Shown in pieces: positions 27,758 to 40,700 of a stretch of 64,000 nt of DNA. How positions within the stretch are numbered: the first letter of the stretch is position 1; every line of letters starts with the position of its first letter. Both the position numbers and the translations under genes were made by a program. The DNA is from Orthonyx spaldingii (taxonomy: Eukaryota > Chordata > Aves > Passeriformes > Orthonychidae), in assembly GCA_013397795.1 (NCBI GenBank), contig VZTJ01000112.1:652910-716909 (forward strand). Reading direction: 5' to 3'. The notes below the pieces were generated by a model. The model had not been told where the DNA came from. It did not search any database and worked only from the letters and a program-made list of their open reading frames with translations.

Positions 27758-28197
27758 TGAGAGGAAAGTCAGTGCCTTTACAAACAATTGGATGGGTGAA
27801 GGGATGGGTGTTAACGTCTTTGAAACGGGTTGTCATGTCTCTACTGACTTTGGGCAGCAGGTGTGTTGCAGAGCCCATTCAGCTCAGCTCCTGAAACACA
27901 CAAGGGTCTGCACAAACCTGAACTTCTGGACTTTGGGATAAAATAGTAGGTTTAAAGGGGGGATATGTGGTAGGCGGTTCGGGAAGACTGTACCTTCCCA
28001 GTACCTCAGTCGATGGGGAAAGGAAGAGGGCAACACGCGGCCGGGAGTTTGGGATAAAAGGGTCTGCGCCCTCCGAAACCTCAAGAAAACCCCGCGTGTG
28101 CCCCAGTGAACTCTCTCCCTTTATTCGAATAAGCTTGCAGGACGCCTCTGTCTCCTGTTTGGACACAAACCTCTGGCGTTTGCGGACTTCCCTGACA
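27758..28197 (+). mobile_element. Solo LTR of an endogenous retrovirus (copy A), inserted in CR1
   Basis: This 440-bp element has TG...CA ends (TGAGAGG ... CTGACA). It is flanked by a 4-bp direct repeat, taat at 27754-27757 and 28198-28201, that restores the interrupted CR1 when one copy is removed. A second copy lies at 50898-51347. In + orientation it has a TATA-like GATAAAAG at 28053 and a possible poly(A) signal AATAAG at 28128, in the order expected for U3-R-U5. A 4-bp duplication suggests an ERV1-type integrase (inference). No internal retroviral genes are next to it. Confidence 0.9.
28053..28060 (+). promoter_or_regulatory. TATA-like box of solo LTR copy A
   Basis: GATAAAAG lies about 75 bases upstream of AATAAG in the LTR, the usual spacing of promoter and poly(A) signal. 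If active, transcription would start near 28080 and could run into RIC3 exon 1 in the sense direction. The same box is kept in copy B at about 51194. Confidence 0.45.
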
Positions 28198-28330
28198 TAA
28201 TCTAAGCCTACTCTCTTTCAGTTTGAATCCATTTCTCCTGGTCCTGTCACTACACGTAAAATAAGAAAATCTCTCTCCATCCTTCTTGGAGGCTCCCTTC
28301 AGGCACTGTAAGGAGAAAAAGCGAACCCCC

Positions 28331-28358
28331 ATGGGGCTCTGAGCAACCTGGTCTAGTG
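28331..28358 (+). mobile_element. Short CR1 fragment (plus strand)
   Basis: The bases atggggctctgagcaacctg followed by gtctagtg match the sense-strand CR1 motif upstream of its 3' end. The fragment is opposite in orientation to the CR1 just to its left. It is short, so it may be a remnant or part of a larger decayed copy. Confidence 0.55.
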
Positions 28359-28362
28359 ACAT

Positions 28363-28780
28363 GCTGTTCCACGAGGCGCCAGTCCAGTCCCTGCGATCCC
28401 AAGGCGCTTCCAAGGCGTTCCCCTCCGGCCCCGCCCCGGGCTCCCCTCAGGCTCCCGCGCGGCGCCTGCGCGCGCCTGCCCAGAGAGCCGCGCCATGGCG
28501 GCCTGGACGTGCTGCCGGGTGGCCGCTGTGTCCTGCCTGGTGCTCTGCGTCTCCTTGCTCCTGCCGCGCACCTTCCTGCCCCGGGCCGGCGGTAGGCAGG
28601 AGCCCGGCGCCGCGCCGCCCGAGGGTAAGAGGCCGCCCCCCGCCGCCGCCCCCTCCTTGTCCCTCCCCGCTCCGGGACGGCGCGGTGCCGCTCGGGCAGC
28701 GGCGCGGGGTGAGCCCGGGGCGGGCGGGCTGTCGGGAGCTCCGTGAGGGGCCGGGGCTGCGCGCAGGGAGTTCCGCCGCC
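28363..28780 (+). promoter_or_regulatory. RIC3: CpG-island promoter and 5' UTR of RIC3
   Basis: A strongly GC-rich, CpG-dense stretch begins immediately after the repeat cluster, spans exon 1 and ends in the first bases of intron 1. I see no clear TATA box close to the ATG, which fits a dispersed CpG-island promoter. The transcription start is probably within about 130 bases upstream of 28495, but the sequence does not fix it. Flanking DNA on both sides is far less CpG-rich. Confidence 0.75.
28495..28624 (+). CDS. RIC3: RIC3 coding exon 1
   Basis: This exon encodes residues 1-43 plus the first base of Gly44. After MAAWTCCRV comes a hydrophobic stretch ending in LLLP, the N-terminal membrane segment or signal anchor of RIC3. 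A short Pro/Gln/Glu-rich piece follows. The donor is GAGG|gtaaga. The start was chosen because it is the ATG directly before the hydrophobic segment, it has a strong initiation context, and it lies inside the CpG island. The exon is very GC-rich, unlike the other five. Confidence 0.92.
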
Positions 28781-31700
28781 TGCTGTGGAAACATAGCGTA
28801 GTTCCCCCTTGGCGCGTCACTCCCGCGTGCTCCTCCCTTAGCGACGTGCAGAGTGCCGGAGGACTCATTCGTGTTTACCGCTGTGATCTACTTTCTTTCT
28901 TATTTTTTTTAAATAGTTTAAAATCTTCCAAATTTCATTTTACTTATGTGTGGGGTATTAAAGCTACCGAAAAGTGACATATTCATTCCCCTTTTTTTTT
29001 TTTTGTTTGGTTTGTTTTTTCATTGCGATACATCCCTTCATTGTTTTGTTATTTTGTGTACGGAATGCTTTTGGTGTTGCATATAAAATAAAAATTTCAT
29101 TTGAATCGTCTTCATTGTTCGGTTTCCTATGCCAGCGTTTTGAACTTTTGTTTTCATGCACCAGATTCCCATAATGCTGTGGCCACCTGATGGCTCATTT
29201 TTAGGCTCGTGTCCTGTCCATGCAGCCCCCCAAGCTGTGTCCTTCGTGTCCACCCTCCCACTCGGCATGCCCTCTCTTAAGTCCTCAAGGAATGGGTTCA
29301 TAAAACCATCCCCCATCCTTTTTATGCCCATTGCATTTTGCTGTAGGGTTGTTTTTTTCCCCAAGGCACTTCACAAGAGTAGCTGGCGTCATAGCCCTGA
29401 GTCTTGGCAGAGAAGTTTTGCCCAGGGCTGCCTGCAAGCCAGAGGTGAGGCTGGTGGAAGCACAGAGAACTTACAGGTTCTTCTGGATGCTGTCCCACAG
29501 GGACTCATGTTCAGTGACTATATCTTGTACATCCTTCCAACAGCCTGCTTCCTCCATGTCTGTACACTTCAGCGACATGGATTTCATTTGGTGTTTCATT
29601 TCAGGGTTTTCTAAGGACATTCAGGCTGAAGTTGCTGCTGAAACAGTGTTACGTTGAAGCCAAGTATAGGATTTCCATGCCACAACTGCACTTTCACGGT
29701 TAACGTGTGTATTTTTGGTCTTTAAGAACTTGCAAATTGGTTGGTCAGCTGTAGATCTGCAGGTTTATAGTCCATTGCAGAATCTCTTCACACTGAAAAT
29801 CTGGAATGGAGCTAAGTTTTTGGCAGCACATCAAGAGCAGTGTGTGAGGGTGTGGTGAAGGGCCCAATAAAAGCCCAGCAGCTAGCACAGGTGAGGGCTG
29901 TGGAGTCACCTGCCTGAAACAGAGATGGGAGCAGAGATGGGAGGTGGTACCTGGCTCCCCATTAACTCCTGCCCCTGCACAGCTCCCGACTGATCCCACA
30001 GTGGAACCAGGTGATGGAGGTTGACACACTGTTTTTCCACAGCAGTGCAGTCCTTGGCAGTTGTCAGCTAATGTTATGGTGCAGGTTGATCTGACAGAAA
30101 AAATTAGCTTTAAAAAACCTAACAACAAATTGTTTTTAGTGCCCCCCAGTTATTTTCAGTGGCATCTGTAATGAATGATGCTCGTTACCTATTCCAGCAC
30201 AGCTGGATCTGAGCAGTGCTGTGATAGCATGGCTAATCACAGCCACAGTTAAATGCTTAAAATAGGGAACACAAATACCCTTTTCATCCTCAATATTATA
30301 AATACTTCCCATCATTCCTGCAGAGATCACGGGACAGCACAGGTTGGTGTGCCTGGTGCAGCAGGAGCACCCAGCATTGCTCCCCTGTTGCACCCCAGCA
30401 CCTCTCTTTGGCTGAGGATGTAACAACTCAGCTGGTTGACTTCAGGTGAGAGTTTATAGTCCATATTTTCAATTTGATAGCAAGGATTTCATTACACCTG
30501 CTCTGTAGACCAAACTTTATTTCACCTGGAGTTATTGTTTTACTGGAAGAATAAATCTTGATTGAACTGCTCAATTCATATTTCTGTCATTAGTCGTCCT
30601 CTTTGGTGCACTGATAACCTGACAGGAGTTTCAGGGGCTTGAGATAATCATGTCATTCTTGAAGTTAATAAAGTGCTTATTGTAGTCTTGGGGGCAAAAT
30701 GTCTCTGAATAAAACATGCTTAAAAGTTAGTACCATTTGTTAGAACTCAGTGTTACCGGAAGGCTTTTTATCGAAACAGGCTTTAAGCATGGGAATGGCA
30801 CTTTCTCTAATAAAGCCATTTTCAGAGGTCTTTTTAGGAAAATGGTGAGCATAGAACTACAGAAGTTAATATTATCTTCCAGTTGGGAATATTGTTCTTT
30901 TTCATGGTTATAGTTTCATATTACTGTGCATGTATTCTACTTTACTTCATAGGCAGACATTAGAATGTTTGTCTTTGGTAAAAGGGGGGAAAAAAAGAGC
31001 TACTGACAGTTTAAAAACTCTATTTTAAGTCTAATGTTCATAAATATATGCCATGCATTTTGTGAAGCTACTCTCTAAGTTGGTAATTTCAGAAGAACCT
31101 TGCAGCTCTATGAGAGTAGCAGCCTCTGCATTCTTATGAACAATCAAGTTTCATCAACTTTACAAAAAAAAATTTATATGACAGTTCAGGTAACTCCTCT
31201 GCTCAGCTTGAATTTGTGCAATGCACACATCAATTGCCTGCTGGTGTTCTGAAGAAAATGAAGATTTTTTTCTCCAGACCCTTCACCGTGTTCATGGTCC
31301 TTCTTTGGACACTCTAATAGCCTAATGTCTTTTTTATATTGTGGTACCTAAAACTGAACTGGTAATGTTAGAAAAGGAATAATTACTTGGGCTTTCTGTG
31401 GGCAGACATGTTGGAGAAATTATATAGTGGCTTGAAAGAGAATTTGGTTAAATGTCAAGAAAACAGTTTCTGTACAGATTATGCTAAGATGTTATACCAA
31501 ACATGCAAGAAAATCTGGAAGGGCATTTTGTCTAGAAAACATAAAAGTTGATCATCATGGAGTCACTGTGTCTTGCTGTGTGTTGCCACTTGCAGTTTTA
31601 GAGCCCTTTGGCCAATTCATCTCATTGGACAGAGAGAGGAAGGAGATAAATAATTTATGAAAATACACTGCTGAGAGGGGCTAAAGATGGATTCAGGTGT

Positions 31701-34700
31701 CCATAGGTGAAGGCACCAGTATGAATGAGTATTGGCTTTGACCAGAGAGGGAGGTCCTTCATAACCTACCCAGGAAAAGCTTTGCTTAGAGCACACATCT
31801 TTAAATAGCAAGTCCAGCACAGCAGGGGAGAAAAATGTAGAAAACTTCTGAGTTTTGGATCTCACAGAAGTGAATTTCATTTCTGGTCCATATCACTGAA
31901 AAAAAATGGTGGTTTTCTTTTTCAGTCACTATGATGAACATTTTATCAGGAAAATGTAAATAGCAACTAAGCATCTATGAACGTGGGAGTCCGAGTAATT
32001 TAAAGATAGGTTGGAGGACTGGAATTTACGTCTCTGAGGCAGGAGGATAGTTCTGTATCCCACTGTCACATATTTGTTTGTTCTTGGGGCTTTTTGTTTG
32101 GTTTGAGTGCATAGTAAGGAAGAGTAAATGTCTTACTTGAAAAAACACAATCTTAGCATTTCCAAACCAAAGTAGTGTAACCTGGGATGGAAACAAAAAA
32201 CAAAAGGCAGAAGACCTCCTGCAGAGCATGAGCAGAACTGTGGCTGCCCCTGAGGAGCAGCTTGGTTGAACTTAGAGAATCCATGAGAACAGCATCCTTT
32301 GCTTTGCTGCCATGTAGGACAAGAGCACATGCACTTCCCAGACTGACATTTCCCATCTCCAACCCTCCTCCTACATGTCTGGGGTCTGAAGAACTGTCGT
32401 GGGTTTGCCCAGGAAGGGTCAGTCTTGCAAGTGACTTATGGTGCAGGAAGTAGTACACCTTACTTCCTGAGAAACAGAGCCAGTGACCAGCTAGTTTTGA
32501 GTATTGATAAGTATATAATCCAATTAGAAGTTGTTCTGCCTCCAGGAAAAAAAACATATTTAAGAAAGAGACACCTGAGAAAAAACCCTTTTTCCTGTCC
32601 TGTTGCTGCCGGAGAAGCAAGTCCTGTGCTTCTCTCTCTGGTAAGACTGGGCCCTTGCCCTCCCCCCTCCCCTCAGAGGGGGGACGGGGGGGTTGGAATG
32701 GAGTTTAAAGCAGCAGTGCAGCTGAGTGTGGGGGAGGACCCGGCCTGAGCTCTCTGGCTCGGATGCAGTTCAGCAAATAGGTAGGGGCTGGGCCCTGCTC
32801 TATCACCTTGAGCCAGGCTGGCCCCACTGGGTCAGGCCAGCTTCGCAGAGCGAGGCTAATGAGACTCTTGACTGACTGCTTCCGCAGCCCGGCTCAGACT
32901 CTTTAAACAGCTCGGTAAAGCTCATGGGACTGTCGTAGAGGCCCGAAAAAGAAATTAACCCTTTCATTACCCCAATGAAACTTGCAGACACCCATCCTCC
33001 CCTGCACAGACAGAGAAAGAGTGAAGACACTTACAGAAACACAGCATAAAGACTCAAAGTTAGTGAAAGAAGTAGAGCCAATGCCTGAAGAAAGAAGAGC
33101 ATGAAGAGTGCTTTTAATGTGAAAGCTGAAAATTCTTCTGTGAAACCATAGTTGAGACTAAGCTAAAATATTCCCTGTAATATATGAAGACATGGTCTAA
33201 GGCAGGATGTGACGTTCTATCTGCAGCCAGTGCAGCCAGTGAACCAAGGCACCTGTGTAGAGATAAGTAAATACTGAAGTAATTGCAGCCTGATGAGAAG
33301 TTTAAGCAGAGATAGAAAAGAAGCTGTAATCCAGATCCCTTGCCCTGGGGAATGTTCAAAGAGGGCTTACGTTGCCAGTCACGGAAGAAGGGGATTTCTT
33401 TGCTGCTATAGTAGAACCACTCATCCTTAAAAGAATACCCCATGAACCATCATAACTCACCGTAGTAGCTGTGGGAAGGCTACTGGTGTGAGAGGGACTT
33501 TCCACAACAAGCAGAGATCTTTTTCTCCTGGGCGGCTGCTAGTTGTGAGGTTGCAAACCATAAGAACTGTATTTCTTGTGGAGAAGTCAACATGGTAAAG
33601 CAGGAGTAAACTTCTCTCCCTAAATGAACTGAAGACAGACTAATTTAGAAGTGGTAAACTGACTGAAAGTCTAAGTGTTGTTTTTTTTGTATTGTCATTG
33701 GGAAAAAAAAGAGAGGTGGGAGGAGCAAAAGTGTTCTAAAAGTTTTGTTCTGGTTCTTAATTTTTTTCCTTCCTTTTAAGTCTGTTAATAAACTTTCTTT
33801 TTATTCTTTAAAGTTTGGGCCTGCTTTACCTACTCCTAATCCTTATCTGACAGCAAAATTAAATAAAATCTGCTAAGTGTGCTAGCATTTAACCAAAAAC
33901 TCAGGTAAACAAACCACTGCACAAACTTAGTGTTTCTGCCCAGTTTCGAATGGAACCAGTAGAAGAACATACACATCTTATAAAGGAAGTCACATGTCAT
34001 AAGTATGATGAATGAAGTGCAAACTTCATGTAGCAACAGCCTGCGTGTACTGTGTGTCAAACTTTATTCTTTCATTATACATGTGCATTTGTATCTCAGC
34101 ATTTTACAGCTGGTCAGATGTGGCAGAGACATATTACCTAGAAGTAAGAGTTGTTGAATAGTACAGTAACATAAGTCTAAATAACTTTATAAATAGTCAA
34201 GTTGGGCTCAGTAGCAATTCCTAAAACCTGTTAAGTAGACCATGTAGTAGTTTTCTTGGAAGAAGATGCTTGAATGGTCTGAGTATCATCATCTGGTTGG
34301 CTGTTGTATTTATTGAGTTGTAAATACAGTTTTTAAGATTTGCTTCTTTTCAGTTCAGTATTAATATTGTTACAAGATTAAAAACTCCACAGTCATTCTT
34401 ATGTGAAAATGCCATAAAGGACTTCATCTACATTCAGAAACTTACAGTCTTTTAAACAACACAAATGTTCACTGGGGCATAATTTCATTTTTGGACTTAA
34501 AGCTACTGAAGGGACAGGGTTAGACAAAACATGCTCTGCTTGCCCTGTGGCTGGTTTGCAAAGTTGATTGGAAGCATTAAAACTGACAAAATTATTAAAT
34601 GTGTAGGATAAATCCTCAGTAAAAGGATTGCAAAGCTAGGTCGGGTGTAGTTGGTGGAGTTATCACACACAGCAATCAGTCTGCATGAAGGCTACCCTCG

Positions 34701-37700
34701 GGCTGTCACAGAGCAGCTGGGAATATTTCCAAAGCAGAGCAGCACTGTGGCACTCTTCAAAGCTAACTGGAGTTAGCGCTCTTCCCACAGCATGGAAAAT
34801 GTCCTGTTGAAGTACACACCATCCCCATGGCAGCTGGATGGGGCAAACAAAGACCCAACAATGCCCTTCTGTGCTCACCAAGTGTCACTTGGTTATCTTG
34901 ATGCAGAGTATGTTGTTGTCCACATTTGAAAGCTGTTTGTTTCATCCTTGGAAATGTGGAATCTTGTTCAAGTCACAGTGGCACCCAGATCATTACATTT
35001 TCCATTTATATACTGTGTATTTAAGACTTTTGTGCATATGTTACTTTCAAGTTGCCTGTGCCTTCAATTTCCTGTGTAATTTGCATGGGTTCTTCACAAT
35101 AAAAAACTATGGAAGGTAGTATTTGTTTATTAAGGAAATAATTATAGAAGTTTAAAATCAACGAGGTAGGTTTAGAAATAGGAGCCATGAAATTCCCCTT
35201 TCAAGTTATTTTGATAATGAAATGTCTAGTATCTGTCCCTTTGGCCTGATTATATTTAATTGAATTGAATATTTTAAAGCACAAATGAGGCCTTGTGGAT
35301 AATTTAGAAAACTATTCACTTTAAATACAGTTTCACCTTTATCAACTATTTTCTCCTTTCTTAATCTCTCCCTCTTTTTTTTAAATAAATAATATTTGCA
35401 TAAGATGTTTTACAAATGTTTACCTACCCTGCTGCTTCATCCCCACCTCAGTGATACTGCTCTCTGCACGACATCACACTCGTTTCCACAGTGACCTACT
35501 GCTACAGGGCATTGCTGCTGGAGCAGGGGGCCTTTCTTGTAAATAAGATGCTATGCTTTCCATCACAGACTTTGAATAATTCACTAAAATTTAAGTGCAT
35601 GATAACAGCTTCCTCAAAGTTAAGCTAATCTGAGAGTGGGTTTGGTCAGTTACACTAAAGAACTCATGGAATGTGTGCTATCATCTACAAGAAAAATGTG
35701 GTTTTAATAGTAGAACCTCATGCATTATTGATATCACTTACTAATAAGTGTTTACTGCAATTTTCTGTGCTCAGGAATTTAGCTGCCTATGATGGTGTTT
35801 CCTAGCAAGACCAAATGTTAATTAAATTTTTCTCTTGTGTCTCATAAAAGTATTTGCAGCTGCAGAAGTAATATTAGTTATTTTCAGTGCCACTTCAAAC
35901 CTGCTTTTCATTTTCTTTCTGCAAGCACAAGCAGCCTGTCCCAGCACCAGGCAGCAGTGTGTAGGCCATGTGTGCCAGGGAGGGGGAGTTTTCCAGCTGG
36001 GATCTGGGAGTGAGCTGCAGCCCTGCCTGGCAATCCCTGGCTCTGGTGCTTCCATCCAGCGCCTCCCGCCGCCAGATTCCATGGTGCAGCAGCTTAGTGA
36101 TTCAGCTCAGCCCCAGTTGGTGGAAGGGAGTGCAGGTGCACGTCCAAGCTGGACACGGAGATGGAAAGCAGGATGTCAACTACACAGAGGAGTAAAATAG
36201 TGAATTTCACAGCAAAATTGTTGAATTGATGGCAGCAAGAAAATAGAATAATGTGCAAGCTTAAATTTATTGAGGTTCTTACGCCTTTCAGTCGTGTGAA
36301 ATCATCTGCAGCACTGTTTCAGGCTCTCTGCAGTCTTTCTCTAGCATCTGTGCATCCATTTATGTTTGCTCACCTTTCTTGTGTTAGATTAGCTCTGCCC
36401 AGAAAGGTTAGAAACCTCTAAATTTTTTTCCCTCTAAAATGCCAAAGATAATATGTCCCGAGCTATATTCAATCTCCTTTCTCACATTGCTTTAACTTAG
36501 ACATTTTTAAAGAGAACAGCTTGAGGTAACACCACTTTTCTGAATCTTTCATTACTCTCTTGGTGAAATCAGGAAAAATACCATTTCTTATGGCAATAGC
36601 TAAAAGTCTATGCTGGGCAAACACTGCAGTCGTGTGTTAGGTGGATAATGGTTTATACATTAATATATTTATACATTAATGTGCTTTTGGGCAATATTGA
36701 AAGATCAGGCTCACAGTGGAAAACTGATATGTTTTGGGAGTTTTGAGGAGAGAAACAAGTAGGAATTTAGCATTTCGTGCTGCTGGAGATGCTGATCTAT
36801 CGGATATTTGAACAAGAATATACCTGTTAAAGTCCATGTTTTGTTGATTGCCCTGCCAGCTCTTTCTCTGCTTAAAATCAAATGATATAAATTGTGTGAT
36901 TTTACTCCTAATTGCATAGGAGTAAAATTGCTTGTAGGAGTAAATGTCTTTAAGTAAAACCTAACTCTTAGCACTGCACATCGTAAGAGACTGAGGACTG
37001 TGTTTACAGCCTTAGTCCAACAAGTTACTTACTCATCAGTGGTGGTGAATTTACAAGCAGAGAAAATAGGTCACGTGCACCTGCTGCAGGTTTATGCTAC
37101 ATGTAAAAAGGTGGAAAGCAACAGAAGGGAAATGATCATTGTGTGTTTCTTTGCAGGGAAGCTCAGTCGTTTCCCACCGAGGATGCATTCCCATGCCACT
37201 CCCGACAGCCGAGCTGTCCCTCATTTTCCAAGGTCTCACCTTACTGAAGCAGTTGCCAAGGCCAAGGCAGGTGGAGGTGGCAGTGGAAGCACCGGTGGAA
37301 CTGGGAGAGGTCTGGTGGGACAGATTATCCCTATATATGGATTTGGCATCTTCTTATATATCCTGTACATTTTATTTAAGGTAAGACCAACATAAATTGA
37401 AAAGTCAGGGAAATAACTCAAAAAAAAAAAAAAAAAGAAAGAAAGATACTCTCATTTCAGTACCTTGTTCAATTCCATCTGTGCTCAAAAAAATGCTTAT
37501 GCTGAACCTTTGCTGAGTGGTCAAAAGGTTGGAATATCCTGTGGGTTTTGCTCAGACTGTAGCTCAGAATGCAGCGAAGGATTTCTCTGATCCTGCATTG
37601 ACAATTTTTTAAAGGATTTTTTTTCTCTGGAAAATGTGCATGTCTAGGACAATGCTAGATTAATTTTGAATATACACATAGTATTTTTTCCCTTATATAT

Positions 37701-40700
37701 TGTATATGGCTACACATTATATGTACTGTGTACGTCACATGATGTGTTATGCATTTAATGCAGTAGAGAGGGAGTACAGAAACCACGTAACTTTTGGAAT
37801 TAAAGCACCAAGTTGTTGGAGACTGGGAGTTTGTAAGATTGCATTGACCATGCTGGAAATGCCCCAGCTGAGGAATTGGTTGAAAGCTAGTTAAAAAATG
37901 CATAGCCCAAATTTGCCTCCAGTGTTTCACAAGTGATTTGAACTTCTCATAACTATTTGTTGCACCAGCTTGACTTGCATGTAGGTGGTGACAGTCAGCT
38001 GTGTGGGAGGAAGGAGAATTAGTCTTGGGGAATTGGTTTTTCCTTTGAGTCCCCACTAAATCTAGCCTGAGCAGTGTCTAAAGAGTTGACAGACAAAGTC
38101 AAGAATTAAGTGATTTGGGTGAACTGATTAAACTGAGGAAATGAAAGAAACAGCCTGCAGCTTCTGTCCAGAGAAGGGCAGCGAAGCTGGGGAAGGGTCT
38201 GGAGCACAAGTCCTTTTAGGAATAGCTGAGGGAGCTGGGAGTGTTAAGCCTGGAGAAAGGAGGAGGCTCAGGGGGACCTTATCACTCTCTACACTTGCCT
38301 GAAAGGAGGCTGCAGCCAGGTGGGGGTCAGCCTCTTCTTCCGAGTACCAGTGATAGGACAAGAGGAAATGGCCTCAAGTTGCATCAGTGGAGGTTTAAGA
38401 CAGGATATTAGGAGAAAAGTTCTTCACTAAAAGGGTTGTCAAGCCCAGAACAGGCTGTACAGGAAAGTAGTTCCATTGCCATCCCTGGAGGTATTTAAAA
38501 GCCATAGACGTGCTACTTAGGGACATGGTTTAGTGGTGGACTGGGCAGTGTGAGGTTATGGTTGGACTCAAAGATCTTAAAAGTATTTTTAAGCCTAAAT
38601 GATTCTGGAGTTCCATATAGAGCCAGCCAGTGTCTGTGCTGCAGCTGCAGAGTTGGTGAGAAGAATGGAATGGTTAACTATTTTAAAATGAAGAAATTAT
38701 TTTTGATGATTTATGCTTTCACTATGCTTAAAAGTATTGCTTATTCCAAGAGTTTTATAGGAGTTTTCAGCTGGCAAAATCTCTCAGGCATCTTTCATGG
38801 TTTTGCTGCTGGGTGTGCTTTTTTGTGGCTGCCTTCTGGCATATTTCACTTTTCTGTATTTTTTTCCATTGCCTCTGGGGCTTATCTATTCCTATTGTTG
38901 TAACTCATAGAAGGGCCATCTTTTCTTCCTTTTCAGCTGGCTTCCAAGGGAAGAACTACTCCTGCAGAGCGGAAATGCCCTTCTGCTACCCCTGGGAACA
39001 TGAAGAGGAAAATCAGTGAGTATGACTCAGTTGTATCTGTGTAGCTGTTGACTCTGTAATGGTCCAACAGGGTTCTTCAGGTTCTGGGTGCACTGTAAAG
39101 CCGATGTTGCCTCCCCCCAAAAATCACAATCCAGAATCTTCTGTGCTGGAATGAGCAAGAGTTAAGAAGAATTACTTCACTGTCACTTTCTAATTTGATT
39201 AAGCCAATGAGGCTGTGATAGCAGCCTGGTCCCAAAGCCCCTGTGGAAGGAATGGCTTTTCATGAGGTTTGCTGAATTAACTGCATGGATTTGCTGAAAA
39301 GCTGTGTTGCTAATGATTAAAAATGGATAATGGGATGTCCAGCTATAATTATCTCATCATCCCTAATAGTCTAGTAAGAGCATAGAAAGATACCATAAAA
39401 GCAAGTTTCATTTTTTTGAATTGGTGAATTCTTAGCCGTCATCAGGCACTTCCCTAATTTGTCCCTTTCCTTTTTTTAATGCACGTTTTCATGCCTGCAA
39501 TAAAGAGAGCAAATAGTATTCTCAAGTGTTAATTTGATTTTTGCCTAAACATTGGTGCAATAGTTTCAAGTGTTTGTAGGTACTTAGATAAATTAATAAG
39601 CTTATTATTGAGGATTGGAGGAGTAGTTACCATTACAGCATTTAAATGTGTTGTGTTTAGCTGGCTAAACTGTAATAGGAAAGAAAAGTACTTAGGGCTT
39701 TATAGAAAGTGGTAGCAGGAAGGTAATTCTCTTAACATAGCTGTAATTATCTTGACATTAATGCACATATTAGAAATACCTAAAGTACTCAGTGCTGTAG
39801 ATTGTGTCTCCAGTGGACTTGTACTGCACTGTGCCTGGTAATTTTGGGGTATATATTACCAATGGTAATTGTATTTTTTTCTCTAATGCTTGGTGAGAGA
39901 AAGTAACTTTGCAGTAAGTTAACTTTGCCATCATTATATCCCAAAGAACTAATGGTGAAAATTACTGTGCCTTTTTCTAGGGCTCTTCATTTATATTCCT
40001 AAAGCATTCACGGTGAGCTGTAGCAGAGCAGGGGACAGGTCACTGCATTAGGAACCTGAAGACTGAGTCACCACTTACATAGTGACTTGGAGGAAGTAAC
40101 TTCCTTTCTCTTTGCCAATTTCCCTTCCTCTTTTTTTTTAAAGTCTCAGACATGCAAAATAATTACATCAGTGTTGCATTAAGTAATGACAATCTGTGCA
40201 GAATAGAGATCTTTCTAAAAGCAGGATGTTTGTGGATGGATTTCTCCATTCCTACTATGTTGAAGTTCCATTGTGTCTTTGTGCTGCTTAAATGGGTGTG
40301 CCTGGAGCAGCTGAATATTTCATTCACCCAGGCTGGTTTCGTTTTGTTCTGCAGTGGGGAGCAATGGAGTCAAAGATGTAGGATTTTAAGCATGAGCTAC
40401 AAAAGCCCACCAAGGAGTTCAAGCATATTTGTTGGCATCCGGACTGTTGCATCTTGAGGGTGAATGCTTTCAAAAAACCAGTTTGGTTGTTCCTGCATTG
40501 TGTCTACTATTGTACTCTGGCCACATATTTTTTTTAAAACATGCAACCATGGCTTTGCTCCCCAGGCAGACACCATGGTCTCACTGTTGTTTATCCCAGT
40601 GAGCCTGGCACACCTGGGCACCATTGGATCAAGCCATCAAGCCCATGAACTTGATTCTCTTTGAGAAAGAAGTGGTTTCTCAAACCGTGGACTCACTAGA

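Larger units (their letters stand above)
27541..28312 (-). mobile_element. CR1 LINE fragment (minus strand), split by a solo LTR
   Basis: The left part, 27541-27757, begins with the typical reversed CR1 3' end (cagaatcacagaatggcc, then gggttggaaggaacc) and runs to ccctaatatctaat. The right part resumes at 28198 with taatctaagcctactctctt, followed by the ctggtcctgtcactac block, and fades near 28312. Joined across the insertion, the CR1 reads continuously. The element ends only about 50 bases before the CpG island. Confidence 0.9.
28625..37156 (+). other. RIC3: RIC3 intron 1 (8.5 kb)
   Basis: The intron begins gtaaga and ends tttgcag. It contains a CR1 fragment at 31271, the ERVL-like LTR at 32395-33853, a direct repeat of TTTATACATTAAT (36652-36664 and 36668-36680) and the hairpin at 36899-36928. 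Open frames such as 29156-29614 show no domain and are taken as chance. Confidence 0.85.

Noticed and set aside
28353..28868. 171-codon ORF antisense to RIC3 exon 1
   Set aside because: It is an Arg/Gly/Ala/Pro-rich product of the CpG island, where stop codons are rare; there is no family resemblance.
29156..29614. 152-codon ORF in RIC3 intron 1
   Set aside because: It has no recognised motif, begins without a promoter and is intronic; probably chance.
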